A stretch of 50,563 nucleotides of DNA from Pseudomonadota bacterium (lineage in GTDB: Bacteria; Pseudomonadota; Gammaproteobacteria; Steroidobacterales; Woeseiaceae), in assembly GCA_027621915.1 (NCBI GenBank), contig JAQCAD010000021.1:1-50563 (forward strand), in the 5' to 3' direction. Each line of letters begins with the position of its first letter. Position 1 is the first letter of the stretch. Below, piece after piece: positions 1-8,126 of the stretch. The position numbers were made by a program, and so were the translations under genes. Below the pieces are notes generated by a model. It had not been told where the DNA came from, did not search any database, and saw only the letters and a list, made by a program, of their open reading frames with translations.

Positions 1-1
1 A

Positions 2-529
2 ACAAACCATTTCAACCTGATACGCCGCCTTTTTCAATTCAGCCAAACACTACTTTCGAGCATAGCTCGGCTGAACGACGAGCTAAACACGACCTATGTA
101 GCTTTCGGGAAAGACGGTGATGACTACAAAGCCAATCAGGTCGCACAGGATGTGAATGCTGCAGAGATGAGTATGCCGTCTGTTGCGAGTCGAACTGTCG
201 CCAAAGCAGGCCGACTCTATCGCAATTCGGACTGGGATCTTCTGGATGCGCTGGAGTCGGGCGCAGACCTTGGGGAAATGGATCCTGCCGATCTGCCGGA
301 GCCGATGAAATCGTTAAGCGAGGAAGAACGTGAGGAATACGTCGGCCAATTGGCGGCCAAGCGAGAATCCGTCAGCAGGGAAATCGAGGAACTCGGCAAA
401 AAGCGCCAGGTGTTCATCGCCGAAGAGCGAGCCAGGTTGTCGGGTATTGGTGAAACAGGCCTGGACAAGGCGATCCTGAATGGCGTCCGCACACTGGCAG
501 AGCAGAAAGGATTCGAGTTCAGCCAGTAG
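2..529 (+). CDS. C-terminal part of a VWA-like protein (5' cut by window edge)
   Basis: The frame is open from the second base of the window to a TAG at 527-529, so this is the last 175 residues of a longer protein. The start is outside. The early part reads LNDELNTTYVAFG, then a KANQVAQDVNAAEM stretch. This resembles what follows a von Willebrand factor A fold in a family of bacterial VWA proteins. The rest is charged and probably helical (SLSEEEREEYVGQLAAKRES and onward), consistent with a coiled-coil tail. A GTG at 152 could be called as a start, but the upstream frame continues without a stop and matches in style. An intrinsic terminator follows directly. The family assignment is inference from a fragment; the metal-binding VWA motif itself would lie outside the window. 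Confidence 0.6.
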   Translation, partial: TNHFNLIRRLFQFSQTLLSSIARLNDELNTTYVAFGKDGDDYKANQVAQDVNAAEMSMPSVASRTVAKAGRLYRNSDWDLLDALESGADLGEMDPADLPEPMKSLSEEEREEYVGQLAAKRESVSREIEELGKKRQVFIAEERARLSGIGETGLDKAILNGVRTLAEQKGFEFSQ

Positions 530-545
530 TTATTCACAAACAAGA

Positions 546-574
546 GGCCGGGTCAGACGGCCCGGCTTTTTTTT
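546..574 (+). terminator. Rho-independent terminator
   Basis: A six-base G+C stem (gccggg at 547-552 with cccggc at 561-566) closes an eight-base loop and is followed by eight T residues. It lies 17 bases after the stop of the upstream VWA-like gene and ends that transcript before the convergent gene at 599. Confidence 0.9.
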
Positions 575-598
575 GCGACGTGTATTCGTCATCGTAAC

Positions 599-1555
599 TT
601 AATAGGCGCGTGCTTCGAGATTGAGCAATGCCGGCACATCGCTCGCCTTGTACAGGTCGATTTGCGATAGGGCTATCGGTGAATTGGGTTTTGCGGTAAT
701 TGTTATCCGTTCCTTTCCATTAAGGAACTGAAGATATGGCGTCAACATGTACTCGTCGAATTCAATTCCGTACATTTCCCCGACGAATTTGAACGTGTCC
801 ATCTGTGCTGTGACGATCTCTTCTTCAGACAACCCCATTTGTTTGCAATATTTTCTGACACGATCATTTAACGAGCGGTCGGTGTAATCAATCGTAAGAT
901 CACTCAGGCGGGGGCGAGATGCGCTGCCTTTGTACACTTCGGTCATCAAATCGCCAGCCAGAGTGACGTTGGCGTTTATGTCAAACATTTCATCGACGCG
1001 CGAGTCCAGCTCGATGGAAAACTTTCCTGCCGTATTGCGAACTGACATCGCCATTGAAAATACCTGCTCTTGGTAGCCGAGCGCGGACAGCGCATCCGGG
1101 GAAAAGCCGAACTTTCCGGTGCACGTGGCTGCTGCGTCGCCAGGATCATTTGCACCACGGAACTGAGCGTTAAACTGGTAAATTTCGTCGAAGTAGTCTG
1201 CGTCAGTCGGAATGTGCATTCCTTCGACCAGGAATCCAAAGTAATCGGGTACGCCTTTTCCCTGCATCGTCACGAAATCGCTTATTTCCAGAAGCGAGAG
1301 AAAAGAAGGCGTATCGATACCGAGTCGATCAATCCTGAGCTCGTCGCGAAAGTCGTGGACCTTCACGCGGATTCCCTCGATAGTTAGCTCGCCGGACATG
1401 GTTGAGCGCACGCCATCGTACTCGACGTCAGCATAGGGCGACATCATAAGCACCGCTTTGTCCATCGTGTCCGCAACTTCATGGTGCAAGTAGAACTTTG
1501 CACCGCCATAACCCACACCACCCAGAATTAACGCCCAAATAACGAGTTGCTTCAT
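599..1555 (-). CDS. membrane-anchored protein of unknown function
   Basis: 318 residues. The N-terminus is one hydrophobic segment (LVIWALILGGVGYGGAKFYL, residues 4-23), which looks like an uncleaved anchor or a signal sequence. The rest is soluble and probably periplasmic, with alternating short strands (for example YADVEYDGVRSTMSGELTIE). That style recalls DUF945/YdgA-type or AsmA-like envelope proteins, but I do not recognise a family. Four cysteines or fewer and no catalytic motif are visible. An AGGA sequence sits about seven bases before the ATG, supporting this start. The gene converges on the VWA-like gene and is divergent from the CBS gene, so it is probably a single-gene unit. No function is assigned. 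Confidence 0.75.
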   Translation of the reverse strand: MKQLVIWALILGGVGYGGAKFYLHHEVADTMDKAVLMMSPYADVEYDGVRSTMSGELTIEGIRVKVHDFRDELRIDRLGIDTPSFLSLLEISDFVTMQGKGVPDYFGFLVEGMHIPTDADYFDEIYQFNAQFRGANDPGDAAATCTGKFGFSPDALSALGYQEQVFSMAMSVRNTAGKFSIELDSRVDEMFDINANVTLAGDLMTEVYKGSASRPRLSDLTIDYTDRSLNDRVRKYCKQMGLSEEEIVTAQMDTFKFVGEMYGIEFDEYMLTPYLQFLNGKERITITAKPNSPIALSQIDLYKASDVPALLNLEARAY

Positions 1556-1760
1556 TAGAAATCCTGCCCATTTGGTAAACCACTGATTTAGCTATCAATT
1601 GTTGACAGCCTGAACCCGGAATGAAACATAACGTGTCACATTTTCCGCAATCGTCTGGGCCAGAGTGGTGAGTTTCGGGCTTTCGGCGGCCCCTGTAGCT
1701 ATTTGCACCCATTGCCCGGCGGCGCCGACTAACCGACTATTGCCGTGGTAAGTCCTTATC

Positions 1761-1768
1761 AGGAGGTG
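1761..1768 (+). promoter_or_regulatory. strong ribosome binding site that fixes the CBS gene start
   Basis: AGGAGGTG sits six bases before the ATG at 1775. An in-frame upstream start at 1745 has no such site, so the shorter protein is preferred. Confidence 0.8.
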
Positions 1769-1774
1769 CAATCA

Positions 1775-2203
1775 ATGAACGCAGTTAAAGACATTCTCAG
1801 ATCCAAAGGCCACGAGATCTGGTTCGTCCATCCTGACAGTACCGTTTTTGACGCAGTAAAAATGATGGCAGAAAAGGGGATCGGCTCTCTCCTGGTTATG
1901 GATGATGGCAAACTGGTCGGCATTGTCACCGAGCGCGACTACGCCCGAAAAATGATCTTGGAGGGGAAAGCGTCAAGGGAGACCCCGGTCAAAGACATCA
2001 TGACAAAACAGGTACTTTGCGTGACGCCGGAGCGGACCCTCGATGAATGTATGGCCCTCATGACGGACAAGCGTGCCAGGCATCTTCCGGTTGTCGAGAA
2101 CAAGAAAGTTATCGGCGTGATTTCTATCGGCGACCTGGTCAAGGCGGTCATCAGCGAACAGAAGATCCTGATCGACCAGTTGCAAAACTATATCTCCGGG
2201 TAA
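1775..2203 (+). CDS. CBS-pair domain protein
   Basis: 142 residues made almost entirely of two CBS motifs in tandem. The first is about residues 8-65 (HPDSTVFDAVKMMAEKGIGS, then LLVMDDGKLVGIVTERDYAR). The second is about 72-130 (VKDIMTKQVLCVTPERTLDE, then HLPVVENKKVIGVISIGDLV). Such stand-alone CBS pairs bind adenine nucleotides or similar ligands and usually act as cytoplasmic energy or nucleotide sensors for a partner; the partner is not identifiable here. The GIVTERDYARK element is common in this small family. The PuuB-like oxidoreductase begins 35 bases downstream on the same strand and could share the transcript, but I see no functional link. Confidence 0.9.
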   Translation: MNAVKDILRSKGHEIWFVHPDSTVFDAVKMMAEKGIGSLLVMDDGKLVGIVTERDYARKMILEGKASRETPVKDIMTKQVLCVTPERTLDECMALMTDKRARHLPVVENKKVIGVISIGDLVKAVISEQKILIDQLQNYISG

Positions 2204-2238
2204 TTGTTTGAATCGAAATTGCACCGCGACCGCAATAC

Positions 2239-3522
2239 ATGAAAGTACCGGGCTACCCCGATAGCTATTACGCGGCAACTGCGATCGGAGTACATGATCA
2301 TCCGACGCTGTGCGGCAACCAAAGAGCGGACGTCTGCGTTATTGGCGGCGGATTTACCGGCTTATCTGCTGCACTGAATCTAGCTGAGCAGGGCTTCAGT
2401 GTGATTCTGCTGGAGGCGCAGCGAATCGGCTTCGGCGCGTCGGGGCGATGCGGCGGACTGATTGGCAGTGGCCAGCGCAGGGATGTGCTGGAGATGGAAG
2501 AACAGTTCGGATTCGATCTATCGCGACAATTCTGGGACTTTGCTGAAGAGGCTAAGGCAGAAATCCGAAAGAGGGTAGCCATGCACGACATCGCATGCGA
2601 TCTGCAGCGCGGTCAGCTGGTTGGCTTGCATAACAAAAGCTATACGGGTTGGGCGAAGGAACTCGCCGGCGCGCTGCGCGACCGATACGACTATCCGCAT
2701 GCCAGTGTACTGACTCGGGACGAAACCTACAGCCTGGTATCGACCCATACCTTTCATGGCGGGTTTCTGGATACCGAAGCGGCTCACCTGCATCCATTAA
2801 ATCTTGCACTTGGCCTCGCTCGGGCAGCACGAGAGGCGGGTGTCCGGATTTTTGAGTACTCGAGAGTGACGAGCTACACCGATAGCGAACCTGCAATCAT
2901 TCGCACAGCAGATGGCATTGTAGATGCGGAATTTATCGTTCTGGCCTGCAATGGTTATCTTGAAAAACTGGATCGGCGCCTGGCGACCAGGATGATGCCG
3001 ATCAACAATTTCATGATCGCAACCGAACCGTTAGGCGAAGACCGTGCACGTAGCCTGATCGGGCAGCGAATCGGCATACACGACTCACGATTTGTAGTCG
3101 ATTACTTCCGTCTTTCGGACGATCACCGGCTGTTGTTCGGTGGTGGTGAAAACTATCGTCGTGGCTACCCACGGGACGTCAAGTCATTTGTCCGGAAATA
3201 CATGCTCAGGCTATTCCCGCAATTGGCCGATGTGTCCATTGACTACGCCTGGGGTGGCGTCGTTGCTGTAACCGTCAACAGGTTGCCTCATGTCGGTCGT
3301 TTGGCGCCAAACCTGTATTTCGCACAGGGATACTCGGGTCACGGCATATCGACAGCAAACTTTGCCGGCAAAGTCATAGCAGAAGCGATCGGCGGCACCG
3401 CGAGCCGTTTCGACGTCTTCGGTCGCTTGCCGATTCACAATTTTCCGGGCGGTACGTTGTTACGGTATCCCGGCATGGTGTTGGGAATGTTGTACTACTC
3501 GATGAAGGACAGGTTGGGTTGA
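2239..3522 (+). CDS. puuB: FAD-dependent oxidoreductase, gamma-glutamylputrescine oxidase-like
   Basis: 427 residues of the DAO (D-amino acid oxidase-like) family. The FAD-binding Rossmann motif is VCVIGGGFTGLSAALNLAEQ near residue 33, followed by the family signature GFGASGRCGG. The C-terminal part has a GGVVAVTVNRLPHVGRL strand and a YFAQGYSGHGI flavin-contact motif, both typical of PuuB/OrdL enzymes. In the Puu route PuuB oxidises gamma-glutamylputrescine to the aldehyde, giving ammonia and hydrogen peroxide. No puuA, puuC or puuD is nearby, so the substrate may be a different amine or N-methyl amino acid, and the symbol is by similarity only. The length fits the family. It is downstream of the CBS gene on the same strand and converges on a broken transporter. 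Confidence 0.8.
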   Translation: MKVPGYPDSYYAATAIGVHDHPTLCGNQRADVCVIGGGFTGLSAALNLAEQGFSVILLEAQRIGFGASGRCGGLIGSGQRRDVLEMEEQFGFDLSRQFWDFAEEAKAEIRKRVAMHDIACDLQRGQLVGLHNKSYTGWAKELAGALRDRYDYPHASVLTRDETYSLVSTHTFHGGFLDTEAAHLHPLNLALGLARAAREAGVRIFEYSRVTSYTDSEPAIIRTADGIVDAEFIVLACNGYLEKLDRRLATRMMPINNFMIATEPLGEDRARSLIGQRIGIHDSRFVVDYFRLSDDHRLLFGGGENYRRGYPRDVKSFVRKYMLRLFPQLADVSIDYAWGGVVAVTVNRLPHVGRLAPNLYFAQGYSGHGISTANFAGKVIAEAIGGTASRFDVFGRLPIHNFPGGTLLRYPGMVLGMLYYSMKDRLG

Positions 3523-3541
3523 GTATGTGGCGGGCGGTGCG

Positions 3542-4124
3542 CTAACCCGTCACCAGGAGAACCACGTCTGCCAGTATCACCGTTGCCCAGCCGAGGCGAC
3601 GCCCCGATTGCCCCTCGCGCAATAGAACCGACCCCATTATCACGCTTAACAGCACACTGACTTCACGCGTCGGCGCAACATATACGACCGGTGTGAACGT
3701 CAGCGCATAGAGCACAAGGATGTAGGCTAATGGATTAAGTACAGCGATAACGATCACAGCCTGGCGATGGCTTTTCCATTGCTCACGAATCAGGTTGCGC
3801 CGCCGGTTGGCGTAAGGCGCGAGAAGCAGAGTCCGACCGACGCTCGAAGCGTAATCAAGCAACAGGGGTGGAATCGCCATCACAGTTACGGCATACGCAT
3901 CCCAGACCGTATAGCTGCCAATCAACGTCCCGACACCCAAACCAAGAAAAAGCGATGCGAGAACGTGCTGCGCACGCCGATTGAAGCCACCGGTAAAGCA
4001 CGACTGAGACGACTGAAAAGAGCCAGACCAGCTCCGGCCCGCCATTGACTCGTTTAACGAAGAAGTTCCAGGTGGCATGACAAAATGCAGCGGTAAGTAC
4101 CAACGCCAGGGCAAGCAGTGACAA
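3542..4124 (-). pseudogene. EamA/DMT-type transporter with internal deletion and frame change
   Basis: The 5' part (from ATG at 4124 to about 3993) gives a convincing EamA N-terminus: MSLLALALVLTAAFCHATWN, then FFVKRVNGGPELVW. The 3' part in another frame (from about 3982) gives the second EamA half, with IGSYTVWDAYAVTVMAIPP and LNPLAYILVLYALTFTPVVY. Between them roughly 100 residues (the rest of the first repeat) are missing. The joined product would be about 190 residues against about 280-300 for the family. Both an internal loss and a frame change are needed to explain this, so I call it a pseudogene; a simple sequencing indel would not remove a third of the protein. Intact relatives export metabolites through ten membrane helices. 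Confidence 0.75.
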
Positions 4125-4269
4125 GACAATCCTAGAGGCCCCTCGACGGGGCGCGATTCAATTCGATCGCATCTTCCCATGCCACGCCACAATTTGTCAT
4201 TTTCTGGGCGGCGCTTCGACAGAATTCATTGTTACAAATGCTCCCAACCAATAGCGATGGAGCAACTTT

Positions 4270-5094
4270 GTGCAAAACACGAATACCAACTGGCACAAAT
4301 GGCAGCAATTTTTCGCGAGCCGGAGCGACCGACAGCTGCCCGATCTTAAATCATCCGATGATTATGAAAGCGTGCCACGTTCAGTCGCCCGGTCTTTGGC
4401 GATCTTTCAACTGGGTGAGTCAGGCGGCGGCACTGTCGTGGAGCAGGCAAGGCAAAGCACTATTCCGGGCATTGATGAACACTATGCCGATGCAATGAAA
4501 CTATTCGTTGCTGAAGAAAACCGGCACGCGGCACTCCTTGCAATATGTGTGAGAAATCTCGGGGGATCACTAATCTCAAGCAACTGGACTGCCCGGCTGT
4601 TTGTCTATGCGAGGCGGCTGGTTGGACTTCGCCTGAAAGTGCTCGTGCTTCTGGCTGCCGAAGTCGTGGGTATTTGCTATTACCACCTGATCGCAACCCA
4701 ACTGCCACAGTCCAGGCTCAGGTCCATACTGACCCAAATCGTTAACGATGAGCGGGCGCACCTGCATTTTCATTGCAGCTTTCTGAGAACTCAGACAAAT
4801 AGTCAATGGCGTCGGAAAGTGTTCACTGTCATTTGGCGAATCACGATGGTTACCGCGGCGACGGCTGTGCTAATCGATCACCGCTATACGCTGCGGGATC
4901 TGAATCTGACCATAGGAATAATGTGGCGGCGCTGGACGATTTACAGCCGCCAAGCTGAAAAACTGGTTACGAATTGCCCGGCCTTGCCGCGCGACGTCTC
5001 GCCAGAATCGGAACCCTCAAATGCCAGGAAAACGTCGCACGATGCCATGCGGGGACGCTATCAGACAGCATTCCTTGCTGGGTCAGTGGAGTAG
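4270..5094 (+). CDS. ferritin-like di-iron protein
   Basis: 274 residues starting at GTG (4270). The four-helix ferritin-like ligand set is complete by eye: E50 (FQLGESGGG), E83-x2-H86 (AEENRHAALL), E131 (LAAEVVGICYYH) and E161-x2-H164 (NDERAHLHFH). That E / ExxH / E / ExxH pattern is what di-iron carboxylate proteins use to bind two irons, so an oxidase, oxygenase or iron-handling role is likely. The third helix is unusually hydrophobic (LKVLVLLAAEVVGICYYHLI), suggesting membrane contact. The last 60 residues are polar and look disordered. I do not recognise a named subfamily. The neighbours (broken EamA gene, small membrane protein) give no functional clue. Confidence 0.75.
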   Translation: MQNTNTNWHKWQQFFASRSDRQLPDLKSSDDYESVPRSVARSLAIFQLGESGGGTVVEQARQSTIPGIDEHYADAMKLFVAEENRHAALLAICVRNLGGSLISSNWTARLFVYARRLVGLRLKVLVLLAAEVVGICYYHLIATQLPQSRLRSILTQIVNDERAHLHFHCSFLRTQTNSQWRRKVFTVIWRITMVTAATAVLIDHRYTLRDLNLTIGIMWRRWTIYSRQAEKLVTNCPALPRDVSPESEPSNARKTSHDAMRGRYQTAFLAGSVE

Positions 5095-5098
5095 GGCG

Positions 5099-5266
5099 CT
5101 ACTGCCTGTTCCTTTCACCGAGCATGCCTACGACACCCTTTCCAATGAAGAAAATGCCCAAGCCATCGAAAAAGAAATTGAACAATGTGAACTCGCCGAG
5201 AAAAACCGAACCGCCCATGGCCAGTCCGATACCAATAATTGCGACACCCCAGAAAACGTCCTGCAT
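5099..5266 (-). CDS. small two-helix membrane protein
   Basis: A 55-residue ORF: MQDVFWGVAIIGIGLAMGGS, then VFLGEFTLFNFFFDGLGIFF and IGKGVVGMLGERNRQ. Two hydrophobic helices, rich in glycine, are joined by a short FLGEF turn, so it should sit in the inner membrane. A GAGGTG ribosome binding site lies four bases before the ATG at 5266, strong support for a gene this short. It converges on the ferritin-like gene with a four-base gap. The function is unknown. Small membrane proteins of this layout often modify a larger membrane complex, but nothing here says which. Confidence 0.7.
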   Translation of the reverse strand: MQDVFWGVAIIGIGLAMGGSVFLGEFTLFNFFFDGLGIFFIGKGVVGMLGERNRQ

Positions 5267-5421
5267 GATTCACCTCACATATTGTCTCAGAGATTCAAGG
5301 ACATACATTCTCCGTTAGTCCGTCGCGGCGTGTCCGGGCACGCTTCACGAATTCGCAGGTACTGTGCAGAATCCGGGGCATATATAGTGCAGATTCCCAA
5401 AAGCACGAGCATTCCTCGCAA

Positions 5422-6006
5422 ATGACGCCGAAAATCATCGATAAGACCATGTTCCGCGAGATGCCCTGGGCAAATGGCGGCGGCACCACGACAGAACTGA
5501 TCGCTCACCATTCGGAACAATCCGGCCGCATGCTTTGGCGTTTAAGCATGGCTGGTGTGTCCTCCGACGGGCCGTTTTCACGCTTCTCCGGTTACGACAG
5601 AGTTTTGGTACTCATGAGCGGGCAAGGGCTCAGGCTGTGCCATCAAAATGGGACGGAACAGTCCCTGTCCAGCGTTTACGATCTGGTGGTTTTCCCGGGT
5701 GATGTCGGGACCCATGCCACGCTCGTCGACGGACCCATTCAGGACTTCAATGTCATTACAGATCGAACCGCATTTGTACCTGCAGTCGTCGCAACCAAGA
5801 ACGGCGACGGCGGACACGTCAAGGTAAACGGGCATGTCCTGGCGGTATTTGCAGTGGATAACGACCTTTTGATTGTTGATCCCGGCGAGGTCCATCACCG
5901 TATCCCGACAGGCGACCTACTCGTGGTCGATTTACCGCAACACGGTGACTGGACTGTCGAAGGCGCAACAGCAATCGTCACTCAGCTTAGGCAGGTCGAA
6001 GGCTGA
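5422..6006 (+). CDS. HutD/Ves family cupin protein
   Basis: 194 residues. The N-terminal signature FREMPWANGGGTTTEL and the following LWRLSMAGVSSDGPFSRFSGYDR are diagnostic of the HutD/Ves family (bicupin fold). The second half (DDLVVFPGD-like and DFNVITDR elements, then a strand-rich C-terminus) also fits. HutD is found with histidine-utilisation genes in pseudomonads and Ves is a cold- or stress-linked protein in Escherichia coli; the biochemical activity is not settled. No hut genes are nearby, so its role here is open. The start codon is an ATG preceded by a weak purine run. It stands alone. Confidence 0.85.
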   Translation: MTPKIIDKTMFREMPWANGGGTTTELIAHHSEQSGRMLWRLSMAGVSSDGPFSRFSGYDRVLVLMSGQGLRLCHQNGTEQSLSSVYDLVVFPGDVGTHATLVDGPIQDFNVITDRTAFVPAVVATKNGDGGHVKVNGHVLAVFAVDNDLLIVDPGEVHHRIPTGDLLVVDLPQHGDWTVEGATAIVTQLRQVEG

Positions 6007-6401
6007 ATGAGAGCGCTGTCCCGGTACCCTGTTGCGTGTGATGGGATCAAACTAACTTAATTCGCACCTTGGGACGCCCGCATTTCGCCTGACAGCAACC
6101 ATAGAATTAAGCAAATCGTTGCGCCATCGGAAAAAGATTCGTTTGCCATCAGGTCGCCGATGTAGATTTCATTGTCCTGCTCGGCGCAGCGGCAGTGTAT
6201 ATGACGCTGGAAGGAGACGATTGTGGTGATTCTCTATGGCAAGAAGCGTGCCCCTACGAATAGGCGGCACCCGGAAAGCGCGGCAGCATTTCGCTACAAG
6301 CGGGAGCCGACGGTGAGGGGTATATCGGCAAGATCCCAATGTGCCTATTGCGTCACTGTATGGACGGCGTCCAGCGCCTACAGTGGCGGTAAGAGACTTC
6401 T
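6007..6401. other. gene-poor interval without a supportable gene
   Basis: I see no tRNA, repeat or clear coding sequence. A GGAG-like site at about 6211-6214 precedes a GTG ORF at 6223-6453, but its product is basic, low in hydrophobic periodicity and unlike a folded protein. Another frame ending with a TAG near 6262 has protein-like composition but no start. This may be eroded coding DNA. Confidence 0.4.
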
Positions 6402-6608
6402 TTGGAGTACGACTTGTCGGACCAAACGCTGGAAAGAATTGAACAGGAATTGAGGTTAATGAATGTCAATATGGCTGACGCGAACGACATCGCAACGCTG
6501 GCAGCCTTTCCGACAATGCCCGCCGACCTTGATAATGACAGCAGAAAAGCATTGCAGATGCTTCGTCACAAAGTAATGAAACGAGCGAGAACCAGCGCCG
6601 GCAGTTGA
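6402..6608 (+). CDS. possible small hypothetical protein
   Basis: An ORF of up to 68 residues with a TTG at 6402, or 49 residues from an ATG at 6459 that has a GAGG only three bases before it. The sequence (SDQTLERIEQELRLMNVNMA, then DANDIATLAAFPTMPADLDN) is acidic then basic and probably helical, which is more protein-like than its alternatives. I recognise no family. It could be a genuine small gene or the tail of a decayed one. Confidence 0.3.
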   Translation: MEYDLSDQTLERIEQELRLMNVNMADANDIATLAAFPTMPADLDNDSRKALQMLRHKVMKRARTSAGS

Positions 6609-6746
6609 ATGCTTTGGAATTGGCAGTTGGGCAAACGGCTGACACAAGTGAACATCCTGCGATACGATAATTCGCCGTAGATTTAGGTCGCATTTTGTCT
6701 ACGACGCGAATATCGTCGACCAACCGTTAACAGATGCTGTAACGAT

Positions 6747-6983
6747 ATGATGATTAAAAATATATCCTGTTCCACGAGCGCCGATGACGACGGCAAGGGC
6801 AGGGGCTATTTCTACGCGATCATGACTGCTGTTCTCTGTCCCTGCCACTTGCCAGTGGTGGGATTATTTCTCGGTACGGGTGCGGCCGGAGCGTTTTTCG
6901 CGGAGAATTTTATTTTTCTCGCAATAGCCTTGGGTGTTTTATCATTGATTTCGTTTGCTGCAGCAGTTCGCCTGCTGCTGTAA
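6747..6983 (+). CDS. merE: MerE-like small mercury/organomercurial transport protein
   Basis: 78 residues with two membrane helices. The first carries the MerE hallmark CPCHLPVVGLFLGTGAAGAF: a CPCHLP motif, then L-x-GT-x-AGAF and a downstream FFAENF equivalent to the MerE 'E' position. MerE proteins of Tn21-type operons are inner-membrane proteins that move Hg(II) and methylmercury, with the paired cysteines as ligands. Length and helix spacing match. No merR, merA, merT, merP or MerR-type operator is visible nearby, so it is an orphan and its true cargo may differ. A second ATG follows immediately at 6750; either could start the protein. Confidence 0.75.
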   Translation: MMIKNISCSTSADDDGKGRGYFYAIMTAVLCPCHLPVVGLFLGTGAAGAFFAENFIFLAIALGVLSLISFAAAVRLLL

Positions 6984-7125
6984 ATTGAGACTCAAACTTC
7001 GCCAATCCCTCAACTGATTCTTTGGTCTAGTTATTCCTGTTTTTTCCCGGCTTGCGTAACGCGCGATCGGTAAGAAAAAAATCGACGAGTCTTGCGTCAG
7101 TGGTTCGGGTGTACCCGCGAAACTG

Positions 7126-7517
7126 TTACGACTCAGACCGACCCGTTGCGTCACGATCGCGGTCGTATCGTCTTGTGAACGGAAACAGCGGCAACCAGGA
7201 TTCGCGACGGACGATCCAGCTTTCGTAGGTTGGCATCAGTTGATCTGGGGCATCCAGGGATCCCAGGTTCACCTCGATTTCGTTTGCGCTACGTCCGAAA
7301 ATAGTCGAGCCGCAGCGCGGACAAAAAAACCGCCCGGCGTAGTCGCGAGTTTCGCCATCGATCGTCACCGCATCCTGAGGGAACACCGCGGAAGCGTGAA
7401 AAAGGGCCCCATGATGCTTGCGGCAGTCGAGGCAGTGACAAAGGCCGACGCGGTATGGGAGCCAGGCGCCGCAATTCGGACTTTGCCGCACAGACAACCG
7501 CCGGCGAATCGGTCCAT
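7126..7517 (-). pseudogene. GFA/CENP-V family protein with a single-base frameshift
   Basis: From an ATG at 7517 with an AAGGAG site seven bases upstream, the frame gives MDRFAGGCLCGKVRIAAPGS, the start of a GFA-domain protein. The rest of the domain (YRVGLCHCLDCRKHHG, then FFCPRCGSTIFG) continues in the next frame to the stop at 7126. The switch lies at the CCC run (GGG on the plus strand, 7457-7459); one more C would fuse the two frames into a normal 130-residue protein. All expected zinc cysteines are present across the two frames: C8, C10, the C-x-C-x2-C group and CPRC. Relatives include glutathione-dependent formaldehyde-activating enzymes. It is either a recent pseudogene or a homopolymer sequencing error. 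The downstream frame also contains a TTG-start ORF of 123 residues. Confidence 0.8.
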
Positions 7518-8126
7518 GCTAAGTCTCCTTTAAAATCAAGCGGTCGGAACGATTACAACAAACAGCACTGTCATTGCTATTGCCCGCTGCGGGCGTAGAG
7601 GACCATAGTGATTATCGCTTCTGGGCGAACACAGCCTAACAAATGATACTCCTGCCCGGCAGCGTGATCTGTTTGGTCCGTATCGAACCGAGGTGCGTGA
7701 TTGTATGCGTATAATGTATATTATGTTAAATTACTTAAATACGTCTGATTGAGCACCGAGGGGCAAGTCCCCCTTTCTTAGTCAGAACGGCCTATCAATA
7801 ATGTCTCTTTTCGGCGCGTATACGACGGTACGTACGAAACACACCCATTGCGGTATTGAGGACGGCGATTCCTGCATGGGCGATCGTGTCAATTAAACCC
7901 CAATTGTGTGGGGCTCGCCATTACTCGTTCCGCCCTCTGCCCATACAAATCCCCAGGTAAAAAAACGCACCAGGAAAGCATCGACTGGTAAGTCACGCCC
8001 ATTCGGGCTGTCGCGTACGTAGTAGCCGAACCTTTTTGAGCGGGTTACTGATATCAGAAAAAATTCACAGATCGTAAGGTAATTAAGCCGAGGAAGTCCG
8101 ATTAAACTTGGATTGCAAGCTGACTC
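7518..8126. other. 609-base interval without a supportable gene
   Basis: AT-rich around 7700-7740, including a TATAAT at about 7711 that could be a -10 element, although no good -35 is present. A short GGGG/CCCC hairpin with three T residues lies at 7760-7776. A ten-base palindrome (ctgatatcag) lies at 8048-8057, about 70 bases before the universal stress gene. Minus-strand frames at 7800-8060 contain protein-like fragments but stops interrupt them. I see no tRNA or repeat. Confidence 0.4.

Noticed and set aside
6223-6453. 76-residue ORF with a purine-rich site upstream
   Set aside because: The product is basic and without protein-like periodicity; frames around it contain fragments but no conserved motif.
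7757-7776. GGGG/CCCC hairpin with three T residues
   Set aside because: The stem is only four bases and there is no gene upstream for it to terminate.
8048-8057. Perfect palindrome ctgatatcag upstream of uspE
   Set aside because: Its half-sites only loosely resemble an FNR/CRP-type site (TTGAT...ATCAA) and the spacing is wrong; chance is likely.
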